Assembly: GCA_025602905.1 (NCBI GenBank) | Contig: JAHLKI010000001.1 | Coordinates: forward strand, 2,232,001-2,296,000 | Source: Phlyctochytrium arcticum | Taxonomy: Eukaryota; Chytridiomycota; Chytridiomycetes; Chytridiales; Chytridiaceae | Length of the DNA stretch: 64,000 bases | Direction of reading: 5' to 3' | In this document: positions 23,201 through 34,952 of the stretch, in pieces | How positions within the stretch are numbered: position 1 is the stretch's first letter | Layout: every line of letters starts with the position of its first letter | Made by a program: the position numbers and the translations under genes | Notes under the pieces: generated by a model | Told to the model about the DNA's origin: nothing | Database searches by the model: none | What the model saw: the letters and a program-made list of their open reading frames with translations, nothing else

Positions 23201-24663
23201 CTCACAATTTTTTTTAATTTTCGCTTCAGGCTGGTCAACTAACCCAAACAAGTATGGAGGCTAATGATGAGTATGAAAAGGCTGCCGGGTGGGCGCTCTT
23301 TCACTCCTCCTCAATCAGTCGGGCTGTGCAGGCTCTCGATGCAAGTGCTGGTAATAGATAGATGTCAAAAGCTTCTCAGCCGATACTCATTTGAGACATA
23401 GATGAACGTCTGAAACTGGTCGCGACTGCTCTAGCTGGGTACTCTGCAACAATCAATAAAAGCGGGTCCAAGCTGTGGCACGACATGTGTCGGTCCCTCA
23501 GTGCAGACATGAAGGATCCATACCTGCGTGCCATATTCGCGCTAATTGCTTCTGAAGGGGACTGGAGAGTGGTTCTGCAGGAGCAAGGACTCTCAATAAA
23601 GGACCGGATTGGAGTAGCCCTTCGCTTTTTGCCTGATGACGAGGTGAGCATAATTGCGGGGCCTAGCTTCTCATTTGGTTATTCATCCGCAAATTTTTAC
23701 TTCAGTTACTGGCTTATATCAACAAAATCACCAATAAAATGGTCTTATTGGGAGACATAAATGGCCTACCCTTGACTGGGTTAACACCAGCTGGAGTCGA
23801 TCTTATGGAAAACTACATCAACAGGACCGGAGACGTGCAGACGGGTGTGTTACTTCTATGCATGGTTGCGCCTGGTAGATTCACGGACGCACGCGTTGAG
23901 GACTGGGTAGAAACGTGAGTAATCATTGGACATGAAAGTCATTACATTCTCTTAAAATATTCACAGGTACCGGTCATTACTGGATAGATGGCAGCTGTAC
24001 CGGACGCGTGCGCAGTTCGATATATCGCGGCAACGACATCTCTGTGGTGACGGGTTTGTTCCACATACTCCACATCCAAGTACCCCGTACAACAGCTCGC
24101 CAGCCCCACAGATATATGTACGATGCAACTTTTGCAACCAGCCAATTGCGAATGGATTATTTGCATCACCAATCAAGAAAGGTCCACAGGCCTCGCAGGC
24201 CATTGCAGGATCAGCAGGGCTGCATATGACGGGAGGCACTCCCATCAACCCCCTGATGATGGGAGCAGGAAGGCAAAAGGTTCATATATGTTGCTTGAAC
24301 CACGTTCTCGGTACTGACTGGGGATCCAGGTAACCAGCTGTCCCAACTGTCGCAAGCCGCTTCCACGCTGTGCTCTGTGTTTACTTCACTTGGGAACGCC
24401 AGCGGAAAACATGCAGTATTTCTCTCGTCGCGATAAGCCGGGTACTCGTCTCGAAGGATCAGGTAAGATGCAACCGGCTTGCATGATCATATGCGGCAGC
24501 TTGATGACCTTCCGCAGGAACAACTCCATCAGGATTTGATTTATGGTTTAGCTGGTGCCAAACTTGTCGTCATGGGGGACATGCCATTCATATGCTCCAA
24601 TGGTTTGATAAGCACGATATCTGTCCGGTCTCTGATTGCAGCTGCAGATGTCGAGAAATTTAA
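20297..24663 (+). CDS. MIOS/Sea4 subunit of the GATOR2 (SEACAT) complex
   Basis: WD40 plus zinc-domain protein of the lysosomal/vacuolar GATOR2 complex that relays amino-acid status to TORC1. The start is [10 protein letters not shown] at 20297. The next exon gives [20 protein letters not shown], then the propeller: [59 protein letters not shown] helical solenoid follows. The C-terminal zinc module is spread over three exons: [15 protein letters not shown], then [20 protein letters not shown], then [19 protein letters not shown] with [10 protein letters not shown], ending at TAA 24661-24663. This Cys/His pattern (CxxC...[14 protein letters not shown]...CxxCxHGGH) is diagnostic of MIOS. At least twelve introns. 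All expected domains are present. Confidence 0.92.
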
Positions 24664-24773
24664 TCTTATGCTTAATCGGAATAAAACTCAATCCCCACCA
24701 AAATAGAATTCTAAATTGCTGTAGCTAGCTGATGGGCTTAATAAATAGGAGTTTGTGATTTACTACATCGCTC

Positions 24774-26478
24774 ATGATGGGTCCTCCGGATGTCATTAGA
24801 TTTCTAGACAGCTCCGGAACAACGGTATTGGACTCACTATTGGCCGACTATGAGGACTCCTTCACCCTCGACACATTTGGTGATCTTGCGGAGGCGCATG
24901 AACTGGCAGAACCGGAAGGAACCAAAAGTTTCATAATCGCAAGAGTGCAAACTTGGGATGCGAAGCAACCGGGAAAGGTACAATTTTGAATATTACCAAT
25001 ATTTGGACGCGCCCATCAACATGTTCTTCTAGGCCTTCTATTCATACTATAGTGCGTACCAGCTGAACCGGATACTCTTCCAAACTCAAGTATATCTGGG
25101 CAAAAAACTGATACATCGTCTGCATGTGCTCAACCCATTGACGAATACCGATATTATTGGCGATGTGCAGTACTTTATGGTGCGACCAGCAGGGGCAGAA
25201 CAAGTGCAAAGCGGGGACAAGTCAGGAGAGGCCAAGAAGGAAATTCTAGCTACATCAGTCGAGGAGGACGAGAAGGGATCCGAAGGAATGGAGGGAAGTG
25301 CCCACAACTTGCTAGCCCGAAAGAAGAGTATGACGCGCAGGAACAAAACTACCACTGAAAGCGGATCTAGTCGAGGCCGAGCAGCTGTTCCTTCTATCGT
25401 TACCAATCTGGAACGTTCCCCGGTACGACGGCAGGTCAACATTCCTCCACCAAGTCCGAGTGTACGCGAGATCGAGGCTGGGAATACGGGATCTTGGACA
25501 ATGGCAGCACCATCCGTGACAGAAATTACGGAAGAAGAGTCGACAGGCCCTGGGCCACAACCCCGCAAATTCAGCATCAAAACTTGGAGCCTTCGAAGTC
25601 CATATTCTGAGAAGGTGTCACCAAAGCAGATTCGCAGCGCGTTTCCTGCTTTAGAGGGAATCAAACGAGATGGCGGTGAATTCATCGTTGACATTCCACC
25701 ATCTCCAACCAAATTGTCCATAAGATCTCCATTTGGTACTGAAGTCAAATTGAAATCCCCTGGCCTGGCGGCAGAAGAAAGTTCCCCAAATGCCAAAGAT
25801 TTACGCGTCGTTACGAAACCCCCATCCGGGCTGATGCAGATGAGGAATCCAGGGCGCAATAATCGTTTACATGTACCAATGGGGGTTGTCACGAGATTCG
25901 CCGAACCAGTGTCGGTGCACGAGTTGCGGCACGTATCGCCTCCCACACCAACTAATCGGCGTCGATCTTTTTCGTATATAAACTCCGCCGCGCAAAAAGA
26001 TACAAGTCCTACGTTCGAAGACTGGCTGAAAACCACCCTAGCCGAGAAGCGCAGACTCAAAACATCCCCAGTGAGCGAGAGTGAAGGCAGCGAGCAAGCA
26101 GAACCGACGACTGAAAAATCTGATGTGCCCATGGTTTATGATGCCGTCTTGTTTGCCACCGACACGGACTATCTGGAGTCTTCAAAGACTCGGGCCGCGT
26201 TTCGACTTAATGCAGTCACTCCCGAAGACGTCAAACTCTTTGAGATGCCAGAGTATGCTGGTCCAGATGCTATGCCCAATGTAGTGATTGTTGATGACAG
26301 TCCAATCTGCGAATGGTGCTATCCAAGTCCCGGTGCGCTGGAGCAATATGGTCCGCGCATGCGTTGGTTCCACAAGAGCAAATGTTGGCTGCTGCTGTTC
26401 ACAATGATCGCGGGAGGGTGCTCTCTCATCATTTTTGTACTCTCAAAGAATCCCAACACCACAGATAGAAGAATGTGA
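24774..26478 (+). CDS. unknown tail-anchored membrane protein
   Basis: Two exons (24774-24977, 25033-26478) in phase 0 give 549 residues. The N-terminal ~125 residues look folded: VIRFLDSSGTTVLDSLLAD, IIARVQTWDAKQPGKAFYSY, then YQLNRILFQTQVYLGKKLIH and the LHVLNPLTNTDIIGDVQYF strand. Residues 130-400 are Ser/Pro/Glu-rich and disordered (NIPPPSPSVREIE, VDIPPSPTKLSI). The C-terminus has a conserved-looking segment (YDAVLFATDTDYLESSKTR, FRLNAVTPEDVKLFEMPEY) and one hydrophobic span close to the end (CWLLLFTMIAGGCSLIIFVL) followed by only ten residues, i.e. a tail anchor. No signal peptide. I do not recognise a characterised family. Confidence 0.75.
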
Positions 26479-26592
26479 TTGGAATAATAGCTTCTCACTA
26501 GTAAGGGATGCGGCTGCTGTCTCGGTACGCGCAAAGATTACAGCTAGAATAATGTAATGTAAATGATACCACGTATACTATTCATCACCAGC

Positions 26593-28643
26593 TCATTGTG
26601 GTAACAGAGCTAGAATGCGCGCGCGTTCCCTTGCGGCTAAACCTCCAAATCCCTCCAGAACGCTCAGTATAGTCCGCAAATTGTCCTCACTTGGGGCGAA
26701 GCCTCGCCGTTGCATGTCTTCCAGAAAGCGGAGAGCTTTGATAGGTTCGTTCGCGATTTGACAGCATCTCAACATCAAGGTATAAGTCTCTGCGTCAGCA
26801 GACTTGGGAAATTGTCGCTGCATAGTGAACCAGAAGTCGGTCAACGCCCATTGTGCAGCATTTGCTTTTCTCGAAAGTGCGCACTGTCTGAGAATAGACT
26901 TGTAAAGCGAAAGGCTTGGCGCGATCCCAGACAAATGCATTTCAGACAATCGCTGTGGAATAAGGAGCCAGATATCTAGAGCAGCTAGCGCTTCCAATAA
27001 TGGGAAACTACTGCCCTGATGATGCTTGATGTTGCGCTCGGCCATCTGGACATCGTATTCCCGCAATTGGTTTCGTGCTTTGACACGTTCCCTCCTTGAA
27101 ATCTCCGGACCTCTCCAATCCGATGCATATGCACCAAAGATGGCACTATAAGAATCTGCGTTTGGTTGAATACCCGCGCGCTCCATAGCATTCCACAAGG
27201 AACGTATGCTGGCAATCTTTTCAACGGGTGTCAAATCCAAAGCAGATTCCCATCCTTTCATCATCAAATTGTAAATTACAACATTAGGCGCCAGTCCTTC
27301 ATGTTTCATCCGGTCAAAGATTGTAGCCACCACAGGCATGTATGTGAACCCATCTGAGCAGGCTTGAATATACAAGTCTAGTAGCGAGTAAGATGTACGG
27401 ATATCCCGTACAACTTTGCGGTATCGCAAATCTTCCGCAATTCGGGTCCAAGTTTGATGCAACGACTTCCGTTTCGCCAATGTGCTCTCTGAATTTGGCA
27501 TCGCTCGCAGCGTTCGCCGGATGATGCGCAATACACCGGCATCTACAGCTCGGTAAATCCTGTCCCGCGTGCTGGTTGACAGTTGAGATCGACCAATCTC
27601 GGGCCGAATGAACTGGCGCAATTCCATTGCAGAGTTCAAATTTTCAGTACGCAAATAGCCGGCCATCAGGCGTGAGCAGAGCTCAATAATGACATCTTCA
27701 AGCTGAAAATGCTGCAGAAAATCTGGGCTGGAAGTTGCTTTTGACACAAGCTCCCTGAACGAAAGTTCTGCTTCTGCCAGTGTGGTTGAATCGGGGTGAC
27801 GACTCAATGCTAAGGCTGCATATGCTTTAGCGATAGGGGATTCCGTAACAGGAGCGCTGCGTACGAGGGCGAGAGTAGATTCCGCCGACTTTCCATAAGT
27901 CGATGCCTAAAATGGTTGAATTAGCCAGAACGTAAAAATAAACAAAGCTGCTATGTCACACTGACCAGGAATTGGAGACTTGTAAATAGTTGATTGGTCG
28001 ACTGATCAGCTACTTTCTCCAAAATGGCGGAAGCCAGATTGCCATATTGGGGGTCATCAGAGAGTAAAAGACCCTTGGCCATTGCCATGTAAAACACAAC
28101 ATCGCCGGGTGTGTGCTTTTCCGGGTTGGCAAAGACTTGCAATAACTTCATGAGATTATTGATTGGGTCAGGTCCTGCTATGACGCTTTTGACGACCAAC
28201 GCAATGACATCTGGTGGAACCTGCACACCCAATTGAGTGATCAGCGGCAAGAGCTGTAAGAGCGTTTCATGATCTCCGATCTTGTGGCAAGCTTCCAGCA
28301 GCGTTGCATACATTTGGGGAGAACCTTTCCCTTCCTTATGCATACTGATAAAGACTCGTACAAATCGATCCAAGTTATTGTGCTGCAAAAGTGACTTGAG
28401 ATTCTTGATGGACAAATCCTCTTTCACTAGTGCTGGATTTTGATCAAAATGAACCGATGGCGTTGGCCGGAGACTGGCAACAGCAGGAGTTTCGGGTATA
28501 AGGTTGGTAGCACTACTTGCGTAGCGGGGGCGAGGTTTCAGTGCACGGACCCGACATTGGAAGCAAGCGGCAGGGGAACCACCAGAAGACAGGCCCAGAA
28601 GAGCCGTTGCGTACACTTTCAGAGAGCGCTGGCGTCGGTGCAT
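26593..28643 (-). CDS. mitochondrial pentatricopeptide-repeat protein
   Basis: Two exons (28643-27967, 27906-26593) give about 660 residues; the start is the ATG of MHRRQRSLKVYATALLGL, an Arg-rich amphipathic N-terminus typical of a mitochondrial presequence. Alpha-helical repeats of about 35 residues are visible: LLDLYIQACSDG, IFDRMKHEGLAPNVVIYNLM, LWNAMERAGIQPNADSYSAI, and near the end FLEDMQRRGFAPSEDNLRTI. The PPR signature (x2-M-x4-G-x2-P-x4-Y) is clear. Such proteins bind organelle RNA for processing or translation; the RNA target cannot be read. The promoter is shared with the divergent CUE-IFT46 gene (188 bp apart). Confidence 0.85.
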
Positions 28644-28830
28644 TGTTTGCGAGCTGATCTTGGACAATGGCGGTCGCTGCCAACAAAGTCAAAAGTGGAA
28701 AGTTCATCTGCCAGCTTAAATGAAGAAATCACGTGCAGCGTTGGTCAGCGTCGGAATTTGATCCAACGCGCTTCAAGCAGCGATTTTGAGTGAGAGTTGC
28801 CCGCGGTACCAAGCTCCAAGTCTTTCTGGT

Positions 28831-31430
28831 ATGGACGACGAAGATGAGCAGCAACACGCCCTCGCCCGTCTTATTGCACGGTTTCCAAACGCCAGCCCGG
28901 AAGCTTTGACTGAGGTCCTTCAGCGTGCCAACTACGATGCCGACGTAGCCCAGCAGGCGCTGGAACGATCTTCGCGGCGGATAGAGGAGGACGAACCCCG
29001 CGATAAAGGGAAAGGGCGACCAATGAGTAGCGCAACTCGAGGGGGTGATGGGGGCAATCGACCCATGACCTCCCGCACTCGGCAGAAAGTCGAACGAGCC
29101 GATGAGTCGCTTGCGCAGGAGTTGCAGGAGAAGGGGAATCGGATTCCCACCGCTCGACGCCGACAACTCGAGGACCAGGAATCGGAAGATGAATTGCTCG
29201 CACGGGTCATTGCTATCGAAGAAGATGAAAAGTTTGCTAGGAAGTGAGTAGATGGCCTTGCCAGCACTTTGTTGCCATAGGAGTTCTCCCCTGCATAAAC
29301 AGTGGGTTCACTCCTGACTTGGCAAAAGAGTTATGCATATCTTTGGTTTCGTAATTCATATAAAGGTTGCAGAGTGATCTCGAGGCGGGAATCGACAATC
29401 CGGGGCGGCCGTACAGCGGCAAGCGGGGTCCTGCCCCCGCCCGGTCAATGGAGGCACTCAACGCTTTCGACGGCTTTTCCCAGCCATTGGCTGGATCAAG
29501 TCAACTCAGCAAGTCTCGGGAGCACATGAGTCAAAACGACTTGACGCAGCCTAGCATTCAACGGCGGGAGTCGATCAGCCGCACCGGTGGTTTACAAAAT
29601 CTACACAAGGATCCTGTCGGGGAACAGACTGACCCGGTACTTTTGATCCAAAACACTATTTGATGTTCATCATCACTCATCATCACTCTGTAGACTCTAG
29701 CTCGCGCATCTGCTCTGAAAGGGGGCATTACTGCTTCAGCAAATTTATCAGCAAACCTGGGTCCCAACGATATTGCTGCAGATAGCCATTCCGATACTGA
29801 AGAACACGCACTGGATTCTGCCATTGGCATGGATCGTGAGCACCTGTCACTGCCTGGAGAGCATAAAAGCTTTGAGCAGTCTTCCATTTCTGAATCTGAG
29901 CATCAGGACTTGATGCTAAGCTCTGAAGACGATCTACCGCAGACCTCTAATGCGCGGCCGCAAACTTCGTCGAGTCGAAGAACAAGACCGGAAAGCGCAC
30001 GAAAATCTGCGAAACGGCAACCGCAGGTAATGGCGGAACGAACCTTGACATCTTATCACCTTTGTAGGGAAGTACTTACTCGTTTCCTTTCCTGCAGCGC
30101 ACAACCCACAGCGAACCCGATGAAGACGAAGATCTGGACTTTGTCACAAAAATGATTGCCGACAAGACGGGCCTCCAATTCGCCAAAGACAGCATTTACT
30201 CAGCTGCTCGAAGTGTAGACCCAGTTCCAGCAGCAGTATCCACCACAGGCAAAAACACCCTTTGGCCACAACGGACTGACAGTCTTCAAAAGGGAACGTC
30301 CTATGGTACTGCCAGAAAAGCATATGATGGCACCCTGGCTGATGATGAAGAGAGTAACGACAACATTTTCCCGGAAGCGAGTAAAACGAAAAGTTTGCCT
30401 GGTGCACTGGACCAAGAAGACGAGGAGGACCCGGATGGGCTGGGAAACGAGCCGTTAGGCAGTATAGGTGCGCAGCTGGCCGAGCTGTTCACCTACATTG
30501 ACGCGTATCAGCCTCAAACGTTCGAACTGAGTCCGGAATTGAAATGCTTCATACCCGAATATATGCCGTCTATCGGTGATATCGATCCCATGATCAAGGT
30601 GAGGTCATCTGTTCAGCCAAGCACTCCGTATGCAGTGATTCTGACAATACAGTAATGTTTTTCAGGTCGATTTGCCAACACGATGGCCGGGTGATCCAAC
30701 CACCGCTGTATCAGAAAAACTGGCCAATCTGGGCAGCGAGGTGCTCGATGAGCCAAGTATCAAACAGTCTGACCCCGCAGGTACTGTTCTCAATTTCTAC
30801 TTTTCCATTGTCCCTCTTTTTCTCACAGACGCGTCAAAAATGGTTTGTAGTTCTCGACCTCCGTCTGCGTGCACTCCACAAATCCTCGAGCACGTCCCAG
30901 CTAAACCCAACCAAAATCCGGGCCATCCAACTCGGTGGTCAGCAAGACGGCATCAAGGCGCTTAATCAATGGATCCAGAATGTGCATAGTCTACATGCGC
31001 AAAAGCCACAGGATCGAGTGGAGTTTAGCAAGAAGATGCCTGATGTCGAGGTCCTCATGTCACAGTGGGCCGAAGGCATGGAAGAGGCATTGGACCAGGG
31101 CGAGGTATTCTCAATGTTACTAGCCAAGCCCATATGAAAACGATGTGTACCAACTCATTTCACACGATACGATAGGTGCAAGTCCCCAGCGCAGAAATCG
31201 ACATGTCCTTAAAGGAGTACTGTCAGCTCGCCTGCAACATGGTCGATATTCCGATTCACCTGCCCCATACAAGGCAAAAACGTACCGAGACGCGCGCGCA
31301 TATCGAGTCGCTGTACTGTCTCCTCAACCTCTACAGCGAATTTAAAAACTCTCAACACTTCTCGGGCCGTCAACAGGGTCTGGCAGCAACAGCCGAGCCA
31401 GCTCCGGCAGGTCGTGCTGCTGCTATTTGA
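28831..31430 (+). CDS. IFT46: IFT46 with an N-terminal CUE domain
   Basis: Seven exons (28831-29243, 29375-29636, 29694-30026, 30098-30598, 30666-30780, 30851-31104, 31176-31430) join in phase to 710 residues. The C-terminal ~260 residues are the conserved core of intraflagellar transport protein 46, an IFT-B subunit: IGAQLAELFTYIDAYQPQTF, KCFIPEYMPSIGDIDPMIKV, LGSEVLDEPSIKQSDP, MPDVEVLMSQWAEGMEEAL, VPSAEIDMSLKEYCQL and NLYSEFKNSQHF. The N-terminus is a CUE-like three-helix module (LARLIARFPNASPEALTEVL, then YDADVAQQALE), followed by an acidic helical stretch ending DEKFARN and a long disordered linker. Animal and algal IFT46 are about half this length and lack CUE, so this is a fusion or an extended form. 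Every junction in the linker keeps the frame, arguing against two genes. Presence of IFT46 implies a flagellated stage. Confidence 0.85.
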
Positions 31431-31850
31431 AAACACTGTACGGAGAGACTTGAACGATTGAATTGTAAAACACACCAGACTCCTTGTTTTAAAAATTGTA
31501 GATACAAGTAACGGGTTGGAAAATGCGTAAAAATTGCGTTGTTGAAATGAAAGAGCTGCCGCTCTGTGCGTTGCTGGCAACAACAAAGGTACAAGAAAGA
31601 GAACAAACAAGTTCGCGCAGCCAAAGTAAATACAAGGATGGGGAGAAGCGTTGCAAGAAGCCAACGTGACAAACAAGGGATGGAGGAGTGAGTAGCAGAG
31701 TCGCCATGTGAAATGTTCAAACACATGTATTTGTCAAATGTCCCGCGACAAAGAAACAATCATCCGAGGCAAAGCCCAGCCAGTAAAGAAATAATACTTT
31801 GCCTACTACATAACAACTTCGGATGGAATATGTACATTGTGTTTCGACGT
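31431..31850. other. convergent 3' region between IFT46 and the homeodomain gene
   Basis: No coding segment is supported; the sequence is probably the two 3' untranslated regions. Confidence 0.5.
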
Positions 31851-33668
31851 TCAACGCGGGATGTTGGGATCGTTGCCCTCAATAATGGGACCTCCCTGAT
31901 TTCCTGCAGGAAGATACATGCGCTCCTCAATTATAGGCTGTAACGGTAATGCAGTGGGTCCAAGATCTGCGGGTGTTTGTGGCGTATCGGCGTTTTCCTC
32001 GGGTAAGCTCAGACCCATAAACGACGCCAGAAATTCAGGTGGACAAGATCCGCGACGGAGACCCATAAACGATGCGAGAAATTCGGGAGGGCAAGAGCCT
32101 CGCCGGGCGGTTCCCCAATTAGATCCACCATCGCCAAGGTAGTGATTGGGTAGATGATGTCGCCCTGGCATTCCCGTGGCAGGAGGAAGGGTTGGAGTAA
32201 AGTACTGGTCCGACATGGGACTATCCATGTTTTGGTGTACTCCATAAAGGGGTGCAGTATAGGCACCTCCGGCCATAAAGTTGGTGCCAGTACGGTCCGG
32301 AATGGTGATCGACAGATTAGGCTGTGGAAGCCGGCCGCGATTGCGGGCAGATGTGGGATCCATGACCGGGGTCTGGTTTTCATAGAAAGGGTAAGGTGAA
32401 GGATGCGTTTGCGACGGGCTCCCTCCGGGTACGGGCATGGATGGATAGGGTGGAAGTGTTTCGTCGCCAAAGTATGGGTCCTGCATTTGGTTGGGGTATG
32501 TGGAAAGATGATGCTGTTGTTGTTGTTGTTGTTGAATTTGAGTATGCTGCTGTTGCTCTCGTTGATCAGATTGAGGAGAATGTTGCTGCTGCGGGTACAG
32601 ATATGGGTATGACATCATTCGCATTTGACCGTCCATTGGGGTTTCCTCAGAACGAGTCCTTGCGGATATTGGAGCAGCCGGTATATACGACATCCGATTT
32701 ACCTGGGTACGGTATTGCTCGGGGAAGGAGATGGCGCGGTTACGAGTATACTGGGGGTACGCTCGACGGCCAGGTGTCCCATCTGTCAATAGTTGCTGGT
32801 GTTGTTGTTGGTGTTCTGGTTGGTGATGTGATGGAAGTGGTGCGGATAGCTCGGAGGCATCCTCGGATCCTGGAAACCCATACCCATAGGTTGCTGCAGA
32901 AGCGTCCTCTTGGGAGAGATCTTTTCGAATGACAAGGTTGGGGATGTCGCCGCCAGCGGCAACACCAGCGTCTTCGTTGTCGCTCAGATTGACAGACATG
33001 GTAAGTCCTCCCACAACGACCGGGTTGGATGAGGGGTTGGGATAGGATGTTTGATTGGATCGACCGGGTGTCAGTGGGCCCGACAAATGTTCTGGTTCGT
33101 CGTACGGTTGATTGATCTGTGGGAGGTATGAGGAACTGTTGCTATTGCCGCTGCTATGGGTGTTGATACATGAGTTGTTATCGCCAAGGTGTGGGTTGGC
33201 TGCAGCGGGGTTGCGAGTTGGCGAGGTGCTTTTTGACTCGGCATTGGACGCACCGGGAGCATTTTTCCGCAAGCTGGCCTTTTCCTTGGCCCGCCGATTC
33301 TGGAACCAAATCTGGACGCCTCGAGGGGTCATATTGAGCTGACGAGCAAGTACTTGGCGCGTTTCGGCATTGGGCTTTGTGTTGGTGCGAAAGTTTCGCT
33401 CCAGGATCTCCAACTGAGATTTGGTTGTCTTTCGGCGAGTCTTGTGGAAGAAGGGATTGTAGGCCTATTTGGGGATAGCATGTCGTTCTTAGCAAGACAT
33501 CCCGACAAAGATCCTGACAAGTGCAAGACTTACGTGGACATGAGGGAACTGGTGATAATCGCTGTAGGCGGGAAGGTAATAGTGTTCCATGTATTGGGGG
33601 GGAATCGGTTGACCTTCGGGGGCCAGCATCATCCCCTCGGTGCCGTCGGTTGGGGGTAGTCCGTCCAT
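31851..33668 (-). CDS. homeodomain transcription factor
   Basis: Exons 33668-33534 and 33464-31851 give about 583 residues from the ATG of MDGLPPTDGTEGMMLAP. The homeodomain crosses the intron region at residues ~46-105: FHKTRRKTTKSQLEILERNF, then RQVLARQLNMTPRGVQIWFQ and NRRAKEK. Helix 3 reads VQIWFQNRRAKEK, with Gln50 and Asn51 in the canonical places; there is no TALE three-residue insertion. The rest is low complexity: Asn/Ser runs, a Gln/His tract (about 32500-32600), Pro-rich segments, and a 16-residue duplication LRRGSCPPEFLASFMG near the C-terminus. It belongs to the typical (non-TALE) fungal homeobox group; the target genes are unknown. The long gene-poor region upstream may hold an extended promoter. 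Confidence 0.88.
32010..32105 (-). repeat. 48-bp tandem duplication inside the homeodomain gene
   Basis: Two adjacent 48-bp units (32058-32105 and 32010-32057) encode the same 16 residues LRRGSCPPEFLASFMG, but the DNA differs at several third positions. The peptide has been kept while the codons drifted, so it is probably a functional motif used twice. Confidence 0.8.
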
Positions 33669-34023
33669 CGAGTGATGTGTGTGGTGATGTGAAGGGTTTT
33701 GCCCCAATCCTGCGGCGAGGTCTTCTCTCTCTCTCACACTTGTGCAATAAAGCCGGTATCAAGACCTAACGACAACGGCGACAACTACGTTTTGACGATG
33801 GTTTTTTGGTCGGTCGGTCCCCCTTGATCCACTGTGGGTGCGATTTGGTTGAGATGATGGAGGATGATGGGAAAAAGAAGAGACTGCCGACGCTGGCCAG
33901 AACAATGTTGTCCCTAATGTATGTGGTATGTGAGGACGGTGTCTGTCTACAGACGGGTATAATATGATCTGTGAGAACGTAAACAAGGAAACGCTCCAGC
34001 GAAATGGCGACCCAGAATTCCAC

Positions 34024-34052
34024 AATCACGACGACGACCACGACAACAACGG

Positions 34053-34084
<32 letters not shown>

Positions 34085-34085
34085 C
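34024..34085 (+). repeat. GAC/ACG triplet repeat
   Basis: Imperfect run of GAC, AAC and GGC triplets, ending with several perfect GAC units. A simple-sequence repeat about 360-420 bp upstream of the homeodomain start. Confidence 0.85.
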
Positions 34086-34237
34086 CCGGTGGTGGTGGAT
34101 GGTGGGGCCGGACAAAGGAAGAGACTATGAGGCCCGGCGGGCGGAAGGGGCAAGAGCGAGCACCTTGTGGCCGGCGACGACGGCCGGGAGGGGCAGAACG
34201 ATGGCCGCGAAAGCGTTGGGCCAAGCGGGAATCCTCC

Positions 34238-34264
34238 CCGGTGCGACCGGTGCGACCGGTGCGA
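34238..34264 (+). repeat. three perfect copies of CCGGTGCGA
   Basis: A 9-bp unit repeated three times head to tail with no mismatch, in the non-coding region upstream of the homeodomain gene. Confidence 0.9.
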
Positions 34265-34680
34265 CGCTCGGATATTTGGGATATATGCGATAGATGACCA
34301 CCCACGTACTTTGGTGATATATCATAGATCCAGGACGAGCATTCTTATTATCATAGATCTGAGCCAGGTCGAGGACGACAAAGACAACGACAACGAGGAC
34401 GAGGAAGAGGACGAGGACGTTGGACGACGCGGACATCATTGGACCGAAGCCATGCGGCCGGCTTTCGATATCAGAGACATGAGTCGTACATTGGACTTGG
34501 GAGAATGGGGGATGTGGGGCAGCATGAGTAGCGCAAGGATCGAGTATGCTCGATGAAGGTCTTAATTCTATATATAGATGAGCGAGATGCTCACATGCAT
34601 TTGTTCATCCATCGACGACGACCGAAACGACACCAAGGTAAGGAATACACTTCTGATCGACTCCACTCATATTCATGTGC

Positions 34681-34694
34681 AGTACTCGAGTACT
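34681..34694. promoter_or_regulatory. 14-bp perfect palindrome AGTACTCGAGTACT
   Basis: A perfect inverted repeat. Its core TACTCGAGTA recurs at 34943-34952, about 260 bp away. Two copies of one palindrome in otherwise empty DNA upstream of a transcription-factor gene suggest dimer-binding sites; this is inference. Confidence 0.35.
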
Positions 34695-34942
34695 CGTATC
34701 ATGTCGCATGGGCAGCGCTAACAATGCCGGATGTGTGGGAGATGGCTTTAAATCGACCATGGTCTGCAATACACACCTCAGAACACCAGTGCATGGCCGA
34801 TGACAAACGGCGAAGCTGTTTTTTACCTTGGCGGGGCCTGGTCGGGAACTTTGGGGGCTGGGGCTCTCGCCGAAAGCTCGTCGTCCCGGCGTCGGCGGAA
34901 ATTGCTGGGATAGGTCTACACCGTACGGGAACAATGCGCTGG

Positions 34943-34952
34943 TACTCGAGTA
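34943..34952. promoter_or_regulatory. second TACTCGAGTA palindrome
   Basis: Same 10-bp palindromic core as the site at 34681-34694. Confidence 0.3.
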
